15,372 nucleotides of DNA from JBBIRM01 sp037441765 (lineage in GTDB: Bacteria; Desulfobacterota; BSN033; UBA1163). Made by a program: the position numbers and the translations under genes. Each line of letters starts with the position of its first letter. Position 1 is the stretch's first letter. The notes below the pieces were generated by a model that saw only the letters and a program-made list of their open reading frames with translations, was not told the origin of the DNA and did not search any database. Location of the stretch: positions 1-15,372 of the forward strand of contig JBBIRM010000061.1 of assembly GCA_037441765.1 (NCBI GenBank), written 5' to 3'. Below are positions 1 through 6,466 of the stretch, in pieces.

Positions 1-4
1 GAGG

Positions 5-46
5 GAAGGGGTGAAAGGTGTACCCCTTCGCCTTATTTCTTTTTTA
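5..46 (+). terminator. Terminator-like hairpin of an upstream gene
   Basis: A perfect 8-bp stem (GAAGGGGT at 5-12 pairing with ACCCCTTC at 22-29, 9-nt loop) is followed by a T-rich tract ending in six or more T at about 41-45. This has the shape of an intrinsic terminator for a plus-strand gene that ends before the window. There is a short spacer (gcc) between stem and T-tract, so strength is uncertain. Confidence 0.45.
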
Positions 47-69
47 ATTAAATTATCTTATATTAAATT

Positions 70-687
70 ATGTGGACGAGAAGAAAATTCCTGACTAGTT
101 CCATTTTTATCCCACCATTTTTTTCGAAATTTGCTTCAATCCTTTGGGCTCAAACTAAGAAAATCCTTCCAAAAGGTTTTAAAAGAGAAGAACTGAAGAA
201 TATGAACCCCGAAGAGATTGACAATCGAAATCTCGAGATCGATCCTCTTGAAAAATTTGAGACGATGGGACCAACCGATGTAGACATTAATTTAAAAACT
301 TACCGGCTGAAGGTGACAGGAAAAGTGGGACGATCTCTTTTGCTCAGTTATGATCAAATTCTCAAGTATCCTCAAACAACCGAAACAGTTCTGCTCATCT
401 GTCCTGGGTTCTTTTCCAATAATGGTCAATGGACAGGCATCCCCTTAAGAGCATTACTTCAAGAGGCTCATGCGAATAAAAATGCTAAATACATTGACAT
501 CAAAGGGGCATATGGAAAGATCGTCAGAATCCCATTGAAAACAGTTTCCCAGAAAAAGATCCTTTTGGCCCTTCGTGTGAATGGAGAAACGCTTCCTAAG
601 AAACATGGCTTCCCTTTAAGATTGGTCTACGAAGATGCCTATGGGTATGATTGGGTGAAATATGTGGATGAGATCGTCGTTCTATAA
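70..687 (+). CDS. Tat-exported molybdopterin-dependent oxidoreductase (sulfite oxidase/MsrP-like fold, small)
   Basis: A 205-residue protein with an N-terminal twin-arginine motif (TRRKFL at residues 3-8), a hydrophobic stretch and a likely cleavage after about residue 27-28 (LWAQ), so it is probably exported folded. The rest resembles the oxidoreductase molybdopterin-binding domain of the sulfite oxidase/YedY (MsrP) superfamily. Cys111 in LLICPG is placed like the Mo-coordinating cysteine, and it is followed by the family-typical W-TGIPL (121-126). At 205 residues it is shorter than MsrP (about 300) and has no dimerisation or heme domain. No Shine-Dalgarno is visible before the ATG. A TATATT box at 59-64 lies 5 nt before the ATG, compatible with a leaderless mRNA. 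Its stop is 5 bp from the convergent CoA-disulfide reductase gene. The substrate is unknown; sulfoxide or sulfur-oxyanion chemistry is a guess from family and neighbour. Confidence 0.85.
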   Translation: MWTRRKFLTSSIFIPPFFSKFASILWAQTKKILPKGFKREELKNMNPEEIDNRNLEIDPLEKFETMGPTDVDINLKTYRLKVTGKVGRSLLLSYDQILKYPQTTETVLLICPGFFSNNGQWTGIPLRALLQEAHANKNAKYIDIKGAYGKIVRIPLKTVSQKKILLALRVNGETLPKKHGFPLRLVYEDAYGYDWVKYVDEIVVL

Positions 688-692
688 TTGAA

Positions 693-2372
693 TTACCTAT
701 CCTCACTTTCTGACGAATCGAGGTCGTAACACCAGCAGAGTAACCCGCCATCTACATTCCTCACTTTTTCAAAACCAGCATGCTGGAGATTGAGACAGGC
801 TTTATATGAACGAAGGCCAGATTCACAATGAACAGCAATCTCTTTATTCTTTTCAATCTCACCCATCCGCTTTTTCAGCTCTCCTAAGGGAATCCAGGTC
901 GCTTCCGGAATTCTTTTCTTTTTCACCTCATCTTCATCCCTTACATCTAATACCTTAAAATCGGCCTTCGAAGATTTAAGTCTCTCTTTCACCTCTGAGG
1001 CTTGAATGCCTTGCACCTTCCCTTCCATTTTGTTCAGAAGCACATTGGCGGCCACAATGACCGGAGAAAGGGCTGGGCTGAACGGAGGTGCATAGGCCAG
1101 GTCAACAGAGGCTAATTGGTGACAATCCATCTTGCCATGAAGCGCCATGGCCAGGATATCAATAAATTTGTCTGAAGGCCCCTCTCCAATTGCTTGGCCT
1201 CCAAGAATACGACCTGTATTCTTGTCGGCAATAATTTTTAGTGTCGACTCTTTTCTTCCAGGATAGTAATGGGCTCGATCATATCCTCTGACGATTGCCT
1301 GAATAGGATGAAATCCTTCCTTGTCAGCCTCTTTCAAATTTAACCCTGTCTTGGCGACATTATAATCGAAGGTTTTGAAAACCATCGTCCCCATCACCCC
1401 TGGAAATATAGCATTACCACCGCAGACATTCACACCCACTACCCTACCCTGTTTATTGGCAGTAGAGCCCAGCGGAACCCAAACCTTATTGCCTGTTACC
1501 AGATGGGTTGTCTCTGCACAATCTCCGGCCGCATAAATCCCTTCTGCACTCGTCTCCATCCTCTCATTGACCCAAATCGCCCCTGTCTCACCGATCTTCA
1601 ATCCTGATTGCTTTGCCAGTTCAATCTGAGGCCGAATCCCAAGGGCCATCAAAACCGCATCAGCCTCTATTTCACGGGAAACAGTCTGAACATGGGATAA
1701 CTTCCCATCCCTCCCTTTTAGTCCCTTTATCCCTTCTGATGTAAGGATCTGAACTCCTTTCTTCTCCAGATATTGTCTGAGGATGTTTGCAAAATCCTCA
1801 TCGAAGAGAGTCAGGATTTGGGGGGCCATCTCTACGATCGTCACATTCTTACCTAACATAATAAGCGATTCAGCCATCTCGAGACCAATGTAACCTCCTC
1901 CTGCAATGACGACGTTTTTAATATCATCGGATTTCATCTGTTGACCAATTGTATCCGCATCAAAAATCGAACGAAGGTAAAAAACACTCTTTAGTTCGAT
2001 CCCTTCAATCTTTGGTCTGATCGGACGAGCACCTGTGGAAATGACCAATTTATCAAAACGATCTGTAAAGGCCTCACCTGACTCAAGATCTCGTCCCATT
2101 AGGGTACGGCTCTCTATATCAATCTTTTCAATCCTCCTCCGACTCCTGACCTCTATCTCATCCTGTGCAAATTTCCCCGGTGTCCTGGAGATCAGTTCAT
2201 CTCTCCCCTTCACTATGCCACTGATATAGTAAGGAAGGCCACAGCCAGCATAGGAGATCTCCCCTTCCTCCTGGTAGATGACGATCTCCATCTCTGGATC
2301 ACATCTTCTGGCCTTCGCCGCGGCCTTGGGTCCTGCTGCCACTCCCCCGATCACCAAAAGTCTCCTCTTCAT
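693..2372 (-). CDS. FAD-dependent CoA-disulfide / persulfide reductase with C-terminal rhodanese domain
   Basis: A 559-residue pyridine nucleotide-disulfide oxidoreductase of the single-active-site-Cys group. It has an N-terminal FAD Rossmann motif (VIGGVAAG at about 7-14), the redox Cys44 in SYAGCGLPYY, a second NAD(P)H Rossmann (AGGGYIGLEMAE) and the FAD-binding YAAGDCAE. A rhodanese module follows in the last about 100 residues, with catalytic Cys516 in VHCESGLRS. This architecture matches CoADR-Rhd / NAD(P)H-dependent per- and polysulfide reductases, which reduce CoA disulfide or CoA persulfide in the cytoplasm; family knowledge, not proven here. The start is placed at the ATG at 2372 because a strong GGAGGTGGAGGAG ribosome site lies just before it. 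An in-frame TTG at 2393 would run through that site. It is last in a run of minus-strand genes, 107 bp after the hydrolase remnant, so it may have its own promoter, which I could not identify. Confidence 0.92.
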   Translation of the reverse strand: MKRRLLVIGGVAAGPKAAAKARRCDPEMEIVIYQEEGEISYAGCGLPYYISGIVKGRDELISRTPGKFAQDEIEVRSRRRIEKIDIESRTLMGRDLESGEAFTDRFDKLVISTGARPIRPKIEGIELKSVFYLRSIFDADTIGQQMKSDDIKNVVIAGGGYIGLEMAESLIMLGKNVTIVEMAPQILTLFDEDFANILRQYLEKKGVQILTSEGIKGLKGRDGKLSHVQTVSREIEADAVLMALGIRPQIELAKQSGLKIGETGAIWVNERMETSAEGIYAAGDCAETTHLVTGNKVWVPLGSTANKQGRVVGVNVCGGNAIFPGVMGTMVFKTFDYNVAKTGLNLKEADKEGFHPIQAIVRGYDRAHYYPGRKESTLKIIADKNTGRILGGQAIGEGPSDKFIDILAMALHGKMDCHQLASVDLAYAPPFSPALSPVIVAANVLLNKMEGKVQGIQASEVKERLKSSKADFKVLDVRDEDEVKKKRIPEATWIPLGELKKRMGEIEKNKEIAVHCESGLRSYKACLNLQHAGFEKVRNVDGGLLCWCYDLDSSESEDR

Positions 2373-2479
2373 TTCACTCCTCCACCTCCTCAAGATATTT
2401 CAACTCATAGAAACCTACCTTTTCGTGGCTGTGGATTTTTAAAAATCAGGATGTCTCTTTTTTTAAAATGATGTGAAAA

Positions 2480-2848
2480 TTATTGAAGGGTTTGGAATAC
2501 CTGTTGCTCTCCCTTGATCCTGTCTCTGTTTAAAAATTCTAAAATGAGCTCAGCCACTTCCTTCGGTTTTTGTAACTCCAAATTGTGGATGCCATCTTCA
2601 AAAGATATGATCTCAAAATCGGGAAGATGAGTTTTGAGAAACTCAACATTCATCTCTGCCATCCGAGGGAACTTAGAGGCCCTCCCATAAAGATAGAGGA
2701 CAGAAGACTGCAACCGGCGTTCAAGATCATCCCAAAAAATAGTAAAAATAAAAGGCCTATCTTCTTTAATCTTTTTTTCGAGAATGCCTTTTCCATAGTT
2801 TTTTATAAAACATGAAATGGTTTTTTTAAATAGTCTTTCTGAAATCAC
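2480..2848 (-). pseudogene. C-terminal remnant of an alpha/beta hydrolase
   Basis: The open frame encodes 122 residues that match only the end of an alpha/beta hydrolase. A strand (SSVLYLYGR, about 48-56) of the kind that carries the acid residue is followed by the catalytic-His loop FEDGIHNLEL (His88) and the terminal helix KPKEVAELILEFL. The N-terminal half, including the nucleophile elbow G-x-S-x-G, is missing. Only 33 bp separate it from the deacylase gene upstream, so there is no room for the missing part. An in-frame TGA lies at 2855-2857, and the first candidate start is a GTG at 2848 with no clear ribosome site. I infer a 5' deletion remnant. A small expressed protein of unknown role is possible but less likely. 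Confidence 0.6.
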
Positions 2849-2881
2849 CGTAGGTCAAGCCATCAACTTTTCATAAAGTTC

Positions 2882-3364
2882 TCATCTGGCAACCCGGACG
2901 GAGATAGGCCTTAGAATTCTGATTAAGTCTTTGGGTGACATCTCGCATAAAAGGCCCCTTCTTCCGGCATTGATAAATATGACGGGAAGGCTGATGATCG
3001 ATTCTTCTATATAAACAGGCAGGCGTTTCTTCGTCCCGAAGGGGGAGATGCCACCCACTTGATAACCCGTATGTTTTAGTGCGATTTGAGGAAGACAAGG
3101 ATGGATCGATTTGGTCCCTACTGCCCTGGCCAATTCCTTGGTTGAAACCTGTCTGTCTCCATGCATTAATACGATGAGTGGCCTTTTCTTCTCATCTTCC
3201 ATCACAAGCGTTTTGATCACCAGATGTTCATCCACATGAAGAGCTTTTGCTGCTGATTCAGTGCCCCCATCCTCTATATATGGATAGGGGCGTTCTATAA
3301 AATCAACCTGATGCTCTCTCAAAAAACGGATGGCAGAAGTGACTGGGAATTTATCTTTCGCCAA
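2882..3364 (-). CDS. ybaK: YbaK/EbsC-family aminoacyl-tRNA deacylase
   Basis: A 160-residue, single-domain cytoplasmic protein of the YbaK/ProX editing-domain family, which hydrolyses mischarged Cys-tRNA(Pro) (family role). The conserved Lys51 in VIKTLVM, the MHGDRQVS strand, and the GGISPFGTKKRLPVYIEE block (104-121) are typical of the YbaK branch. Length is as expected (about 155-160). The only usable start is a TTG at 3364. An in-frame TGA lies 9 nt before it, and a weak GAGAG is about 6 nt upstream. It lies between the release-factor-like gene (95 bp upstream) and the hydrolase remnant (33 bp downstream) on the same strand, so co-transcription with the former is plausible: both act in translation quality control. 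Confidence 0.9.
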   Translation of the reverse strand: MAKDKFPVTSAIRFLREHQVDFIERPYPYIEDGGTESAAKALHVDEHLVIKTLVMEDEKKRPLIVLMHGDRQVSTKELARAVGTKSIHPCLPQIALKHTGYQVGGISPFGTKKRLPVYIEESIISLPVIFINAGRRGLLCEMSPKDLIRILRPISVRVAR

Positions 3365-3413
3365 GAGAAACTCTCAACCTAAAATATGCTAAATCGGGTT
3401 CATGACAGAAGCA

Positions 3414-3437
3414 GGTTTCGCTCCGAATTTGGTTCGG
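3414..3437. repeat. Short dispersed repeat, copy 1 (other copy 3831-3856)
   Basis: The core GGTTTCGCTCCGAATTT here is matched by GGTTTTCGCTCCAATTT at 3832-3848, about 420 bp away in the same orientation. Both lie just upstream (in the minus-strand sense) of a gene: this copy about 50 nt before ybaK, the other 2 nt before the release-factor-like ATG. In this copy TCCGAA and TTCGGA (3422-3427 and 3433-3438) can form a 6-bp hairpin. A shared regulatory or mobile origin cannot be decided from two copies. Confidence 0.35.
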
Positions 3438-3459
3438 AATTTTAAAAAACATCCATTAT

Positions 3460-3828
3460 TCATGATATCTCTTTTTTATTATATTTTATTTCTGCTCTTT
3501 TCTTCCTTTTCGATTTCTGTCTCTTTATCTTTCTGATCTCATTTCCTTTGACTGCCATATCCCCCGATAATCTTCCAATCCTATGTATAAGCTCACGCCT
3601 TGCAAGAAAACGGTTGAGGGACTGGCTCCGCTCCTTCATACATTTCACTTCAATTCCTGTTGGAATATGTTTGAGATAGACGCAGGTGGAGGTCTTATTC
3701 ACTTTCTGCCCTCCATGGCCAGAGGATCGAACGAATTTTTCTTCAAGATCCTTCTCATGGATCCCTAAAGCCTCCATCTTGTCTCGAAGCCATTTATTCT
3801 TCTCTTCACTCACGGGAAACAGGGACAT
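3460..3828 (-). CDS. Class I release-factor-like protein (RF-1 domain, GGQ)
   Basis: A 122-residue protein made almost only of the peptidyl-tRNA hydrolase domain of class I release factors. The GGQ motif (39-41, in SGHGGQKVNKTST) is followed by the family signature VYLKHIPTGIEVKC and a very basic C-terminal tail (about 95-120, many Lys/Arg) that in such proteins contacts the ribosome. It lacks the codon-recognition domain of PrfA/PrfB, so it belongs with ArfB/YaeJ- or mtRF-R-like rescue factors that release stalled nascent chains (family inference). It starts with ATG at 3828. The nearest GGAG is about 11 nt upstream, which is long spacing. ybaK follows 95 bp downstream on the same strand. 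Confidence 0.88.
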   Translation of the reverse strand: MSLFPVSEEKNKWLRDKMEALGIHEKDLEEKFVRSSGHGGQKVNKTSTCVYLKHIPTGIEVKCMKERSQSLNRFLARRELIHRIGRLSGDMAVKGNEIRKIKRQKSKRKKRAEIKYNKKEIS

Positions 3829-4215
3829 TCGGGTTTTCGCTCCAATTTCGGGGTTCTCAAATTCAAGCGATTACATTAATGGTATCACATCCCCCCTTTT
3901 TCCCCTCCACAGGTCAAGCATTACCTGCCGCTTTCGCGACCTGCTTCTCCAAATGCTCGTTTATGAGAAAGGTTATTGAGAGGGCTTGTTGAAATCGAAA
4001 CTTCATATTCTTCCTGTGTTTTTAACAATCACTGCATCAATTGTCTAGCGCCAGCGTAGAGCAGAGCAACGAGCATCAGGGCGCCGGCATCGGCTGGTGT
4101 GGATGGAACCAGTACGGTCAGCTCCCGGAGAATGCTTCTACTTTTGCAGCATGGTTGAGCAGCGCATCCATGCACACCCCTATAAAAAACACCATATACA
4201 TTTGAACAGACAGAA
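3829..4215. other. Gene-free region with an unexplained GC-rich patch (4041-4130)
   Basis: No convincing gene was found in these 387 bp. Positions 4041-4130 hold 57 G/C of 90 (63%), far above the AT-rich surroundings. Short frames exist on both strands (for example about 57 codons from 4026 on the plus strand, and a 75-codon minus-strand frame spanning 4029-4256), but none has a start context or a recognisable domain. Possible readings are a degenerate foreign gene fragment or a structured RNA. No T-tract terminator for the ene-reductase gene, which ends at 4216, is apparent. Confidence 0.5.
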
Positions 4216-6183
4216 TCAAATTCTAACTCCCAATTTATACCCCTCCTGTATTGCATTATGCATGGATCGAGGAATCACTGCGTCGCCGATGAGGTATAAT
4301 TCGTCTGTAAGATATTCTAATTCATTAAAAAGTCCCTGGATTGGTTTCCTTGGACCTGCAACGATTACGAGGTCTGCTTCAAGCCAAACGATTTCACCTC
4401 TCGCGCTGGCCATTTTAACTCCATAATCATTGACTTCCATAACCTCTGCCTCTGTGAAGACTCTGATGTCGAACTCTTTTATCCAGGCCGCATGCCTCCA
4501 TTTGAAAGTAGTACTTACATCAGTATCAACACGTTTGTCACCCGTTATAATCCATACATGATTGCCCTGAGAAGCAAAATGTTCTGCTGTAATAAGGGCT
4601 GTCTTCCCACCTTCAATGACCACGACCTTCTTTCCATTGAAACGTGGGTTAGCCTCTAATAGGTCAAAGGCCATCGAGACATTGGGTCGATCCATCCCTT
4701 TAATTGGGGGCTTGAGAATTGTTGCACCAGTTGCAACGACCACTGCATCGGGAAGTTCTTCACGACATACTTTCTTGTTGAATTCAACCCCAAGGACCAC
4801 TTTTATATTGTTTTTCTTGATCTGGTTTTCATAATATTCTAATAACTTTAAAAGATTTTCGCCTCCTTTAACCTCTCGCGAAGCATAAAGCAACTGACCA
4901 CCCAACCGACCTTTTTTTTCGTAAATGGTTACTTCATGACCTCTTTGTGAGGCAGTAATTGCACATTCGAGACCTGCGAGTCCCCCACCCGCAACAATCA
5001 CCTTCTTCTTTCTTACGGCGGGTGTGATGCGATATTCTGGCTCTATTTCATGGCCGAGTACTGGGTTGACCGTACATATGTAAGGCTGATTCGCAAAAAG
5101 TTTGGCAAGACACATTAGACAACCTATGCAAGGTTTTATATCTTGTATCTGATTTTTTGCCACCTTCTTGATAATCTCCGGGTCCGCCAAACCCGTACGG
5201 CATATCTCCCAGAAATCTATCCATCCCTCTCCAATCGCCCTTTCTGCTATCTTAGGATCAGCCAACCGTGGGCCAAAAGAAAGAGGGACTCTTTTAAGGT
5301 TTTTCTTTGCATTTGCTGCAATGGGAAGCCAGGCGTCATAGGGAACATCCCTTCCCAGAGCGCCACTTCTTGACTCATGCCAACCGATCACCATGCTAAT
5401 TAAATCTACACCCGCTGCCTCTGCCATCTTCATAAAGAGGAGACATTCTTCATCAGTATTGCCACCGTATTCATCCATCAACTCTGTACCATTGAGTCGA
5501 ATGGAGAGAAGAAAATCATCTCCACAGGCCTTTTTGATAGCCTTTATGATCTCAACCATGAATTTACCTCTCTTTTCAGCAGAACCTCCCCATTCATCAT
5601 TGCGTCTATTTGTATAGGGAGAAAGAAAGTTGGAGATGAGATATCCAAGGAAGCTTGTGAGTTCAACACCATCAAAACCTGCCTTTTTTGCTCGTAGGGC
5701 AGCATCTGCATGGTCTTGGATGGTCTCATAAATCTGTTCGATGGTCATTTCTCGTGGAGGCCGAAAATGCTTCAAGGATTGCTCAACTGCTGAGGGTTGT
5801 AAGCAATACCCTTGGTCAATTCCTCCATACCTACCAGCATGAAGGATTTGTTGAATGGCAATTGCACCAGAATGATGAAACATATCCGCCACTTTTTTCA
5901 GGCCGGGGATATACTTATCATCATTGATTGAAATCTGAGACCAATATCCTTTTCCAAACCCAGCCTTGTCAGGGTAAGCACCTTGATTTGTTATAATTCC
6001 ACAACCCATGTTTGCAATCACCCTATCTCGGGCGTATTCTCTTTCACTATAGGTCCCATCTCTATTGTTAAAATTTGAAACACAACAGGCTGCCCATTTT
6101 ACTCGATTGATGGTTTCAAATTTGCCAATCTTTCCTTTTGAAAATATATTTGGGAAACTTTTTCTTGCAATCGATAGATCCAT
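4216..6183 (-). CDS. FMN/FAD/[4Fe-4S] ene-reductase of the 2,4-dienoyl-CoA reductase / trimethylamine dehydrogenase group
   Basis: A 655-residue protein with the layout of FadH-type 2,4-dienoyl-CoA reductases. An N-terminal Old Yellow Enzyme barrel binds FMN (HAGRYGG 115-121, Tyr181, FLSPYTNRRNDEWGG, and WHESR 268-272, which fits the FadH catalytic-His segment). A cysteine cluster (Cys352, 355, 358, 370) binds the [4Fe-4S]. FAD (VAGGGLAGLECA about 397-408) and NAD(P)H-type Rossmann domains follow. The CxxCxxC-x11-C spacing equals that in trimethylamine dehydrogenase, not the CxxCxxxC of E. coli FadH. In the second Rossmann motif the usual GxGxxG reads EGGKTA (524-529), so pyridine-nucleotide binding may be altered. 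The ATG at 6183 is chosen because AGGAAGG precedes it; an ATG at 6201 has a poorer site. The gene is divergent from the binding-protein gene. The substrate is unknown; reduction of an unsaturated acyl-CoA is a guess from context. Confidence 0.85.
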   Translation of the reverse strand: MDLSIARKSFPNIFSKGKIGKFETINRVKWAACCVSNFNNRDGTYSEREYARDRVIANMGCGIITNQGAYPDKAGFGKGYWSQISINDDKYIPGLKKVADMFHHSGAIAIQQILHAGRYGGIDQGYCLQPSAVEQSLKHFRPPREMTIEQIYETIQDHADAALRAKKAGFDGVELTSFLGYLISNFLSPYTNRRNDEWGGSAEKRGKFMVEIIKAIKKACGDDFLLSIRLNGTELMDEYGGNTDEECLLFMKMAEAAGVDLISMVIGWHESRSGALGRDVPYDAWLPIAANAKKNLKRVPLSFGPRLADPKIAERAIGEGWIDFWEICRTGLADPEIIKKVAKNQIQDIKPCIGCLMCLAKLFANQPYICTVNPVLGHEIEPEYRITPAVRKKKVIVAGGGLAGLECAITASQRGHEVTIYEKKGRLGGQLLYASREVKGGENLLKLLEYYENQIKKNNIKVVLGVEFNKKVCREELPDAVVVATGATILKPPIKGMDRPNVSMAFDLLEANPRFNGKKVVVIEGGKTALITAEHFASQGNHVWIITGDKRVDTDVSTTFKWRHAAWIKEFDIRVFTEAEVMEVNDYGVKMASARGEIVWLEADLVIVAGPRKPIQGLFNELEYLTDELYLIGDAVIPRSMHNAIQEGYKLGVRI

Positions 6184-6222
6184 AAACCCTTCCTCACCCA
6201 TTTATTGTATTTTTGTTTCCAT

Positions 6223-6238
6223 GGGATAACTCTATCCC
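6223..6238. promoter_or_regulatory. Palindrome GGGATA-N4-TATCCC in the ene-reductase leader
   Basis: A perfect 6-bp inverted repeat with a 4-nt loop lies 40-55 nt upstream of the ene-reductase start at 6183. It could be an operator or an mRNA hairpin. The sequence gives no way to choose, and a chance palindrome is possible. Confidence 0.3.
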
Positions 6239-6273
6239 CTTAGAAAAACTACCCGAGGTCTCTACCGTTTAAT

Positions 6274-6303
6274 ATTCTCAATGAATCATTTCATATTTGT
6301 CAA
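6274..6303 (-). promoter_or_regulatory. Possible sigma70-type promoter for the ene-reductase
   Basis: On the minus strand a perfect TTGACA (complement of 6298-6303) is followed after 18 nt by GAGAAT (complement of 6274-6279), a weak -10. The -35 match is good and the -10 poor, so an activator or a different start may be involved. Distance to the chosen ATG is about 90 nt. Confidence 0.35.
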
Positions 6304-6314
6304 GAACCTTTTTC

Positions 6315-6352
6315 GAGATCTTTGAAAAATATTTAAAAAGGATTTTTAGACT
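6315..6352 (+). repeat. Partial copy (left end only) of the 219-bp MITE
   Basis: The segment beginning GAGATCTTTGAAAAATATTT and ending GATTTTTAGACT aligns base for base, with few mismatches, to the left terminal arm of the elements at 13098 and 14962. After AGACT the match ends: the rest of the element and its right end are absent here. I read it as a relic left by deletion or imprecise loss. It begins 11 nt beyond the TTGACA box of the minus-strand promoter candidate at 6298-6303. Confidence 0.6.
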
Positions 6353-6400
6353 TCCCTTCCCTCTCTTGGGGATTAAGGGGTAGAAACACTCATTCGAAAC

Positions 6401-6429
6401 TTGACATTCTTTTGAAATATCCATATAGT
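6401..6429 (+). promoter_or_regulatory. Strong sigma70-type promoter of the binding-protein gene
   Basis: TTGACA at 6401-6406 and TATAGT at 6424-6429 are separated by exactly 17 bp, a near-consensus pair. The predicted transcript starts near 6436 and gives a leader of about 30 nt containing the AAGGAGG ribosome site at 6451-6457. This fits high-level expression of a periplasmic binding protein. Confidence 0.8.
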
Positions 6430-6466
6430 AGAAGCACTCAAATCCAAAAAAAGGAGGTAAGGAATA

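Noticed and set aside
2373..2393. N-terminal extension of the CoA-disulfide reductase from a TTG at 2393
   Set aside because: The seven extra codons consist of the GA-rich ribosome-binding site itself; the ATG at 2372 begins directly with the FAD-binding strand.
2434..2447. Perfect 14-bp AT palindrome GATTTTTAAAAATC upstream of the CoA-disulfide reductase
   Set aside because: Low-complexity A/T palindromes are common by chance in this background and no second copy or associated promoter was found.
3422..3438. TCCGAA/TTCGGA hairpin as a terminator of the release-factor-like gene
   Set aside because: Only a 6-bp stem, and on the minus strand no T-tract follows it.
4029..4426. Open frames on both strands overlapping the end of the ene-reductase (4029-4256 minus, 4097-4426 plus)
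   Set aside because: No start context, no recognisable domain, and much of each lies antisense to, or out of frame with, the clear ene-reductase gene.
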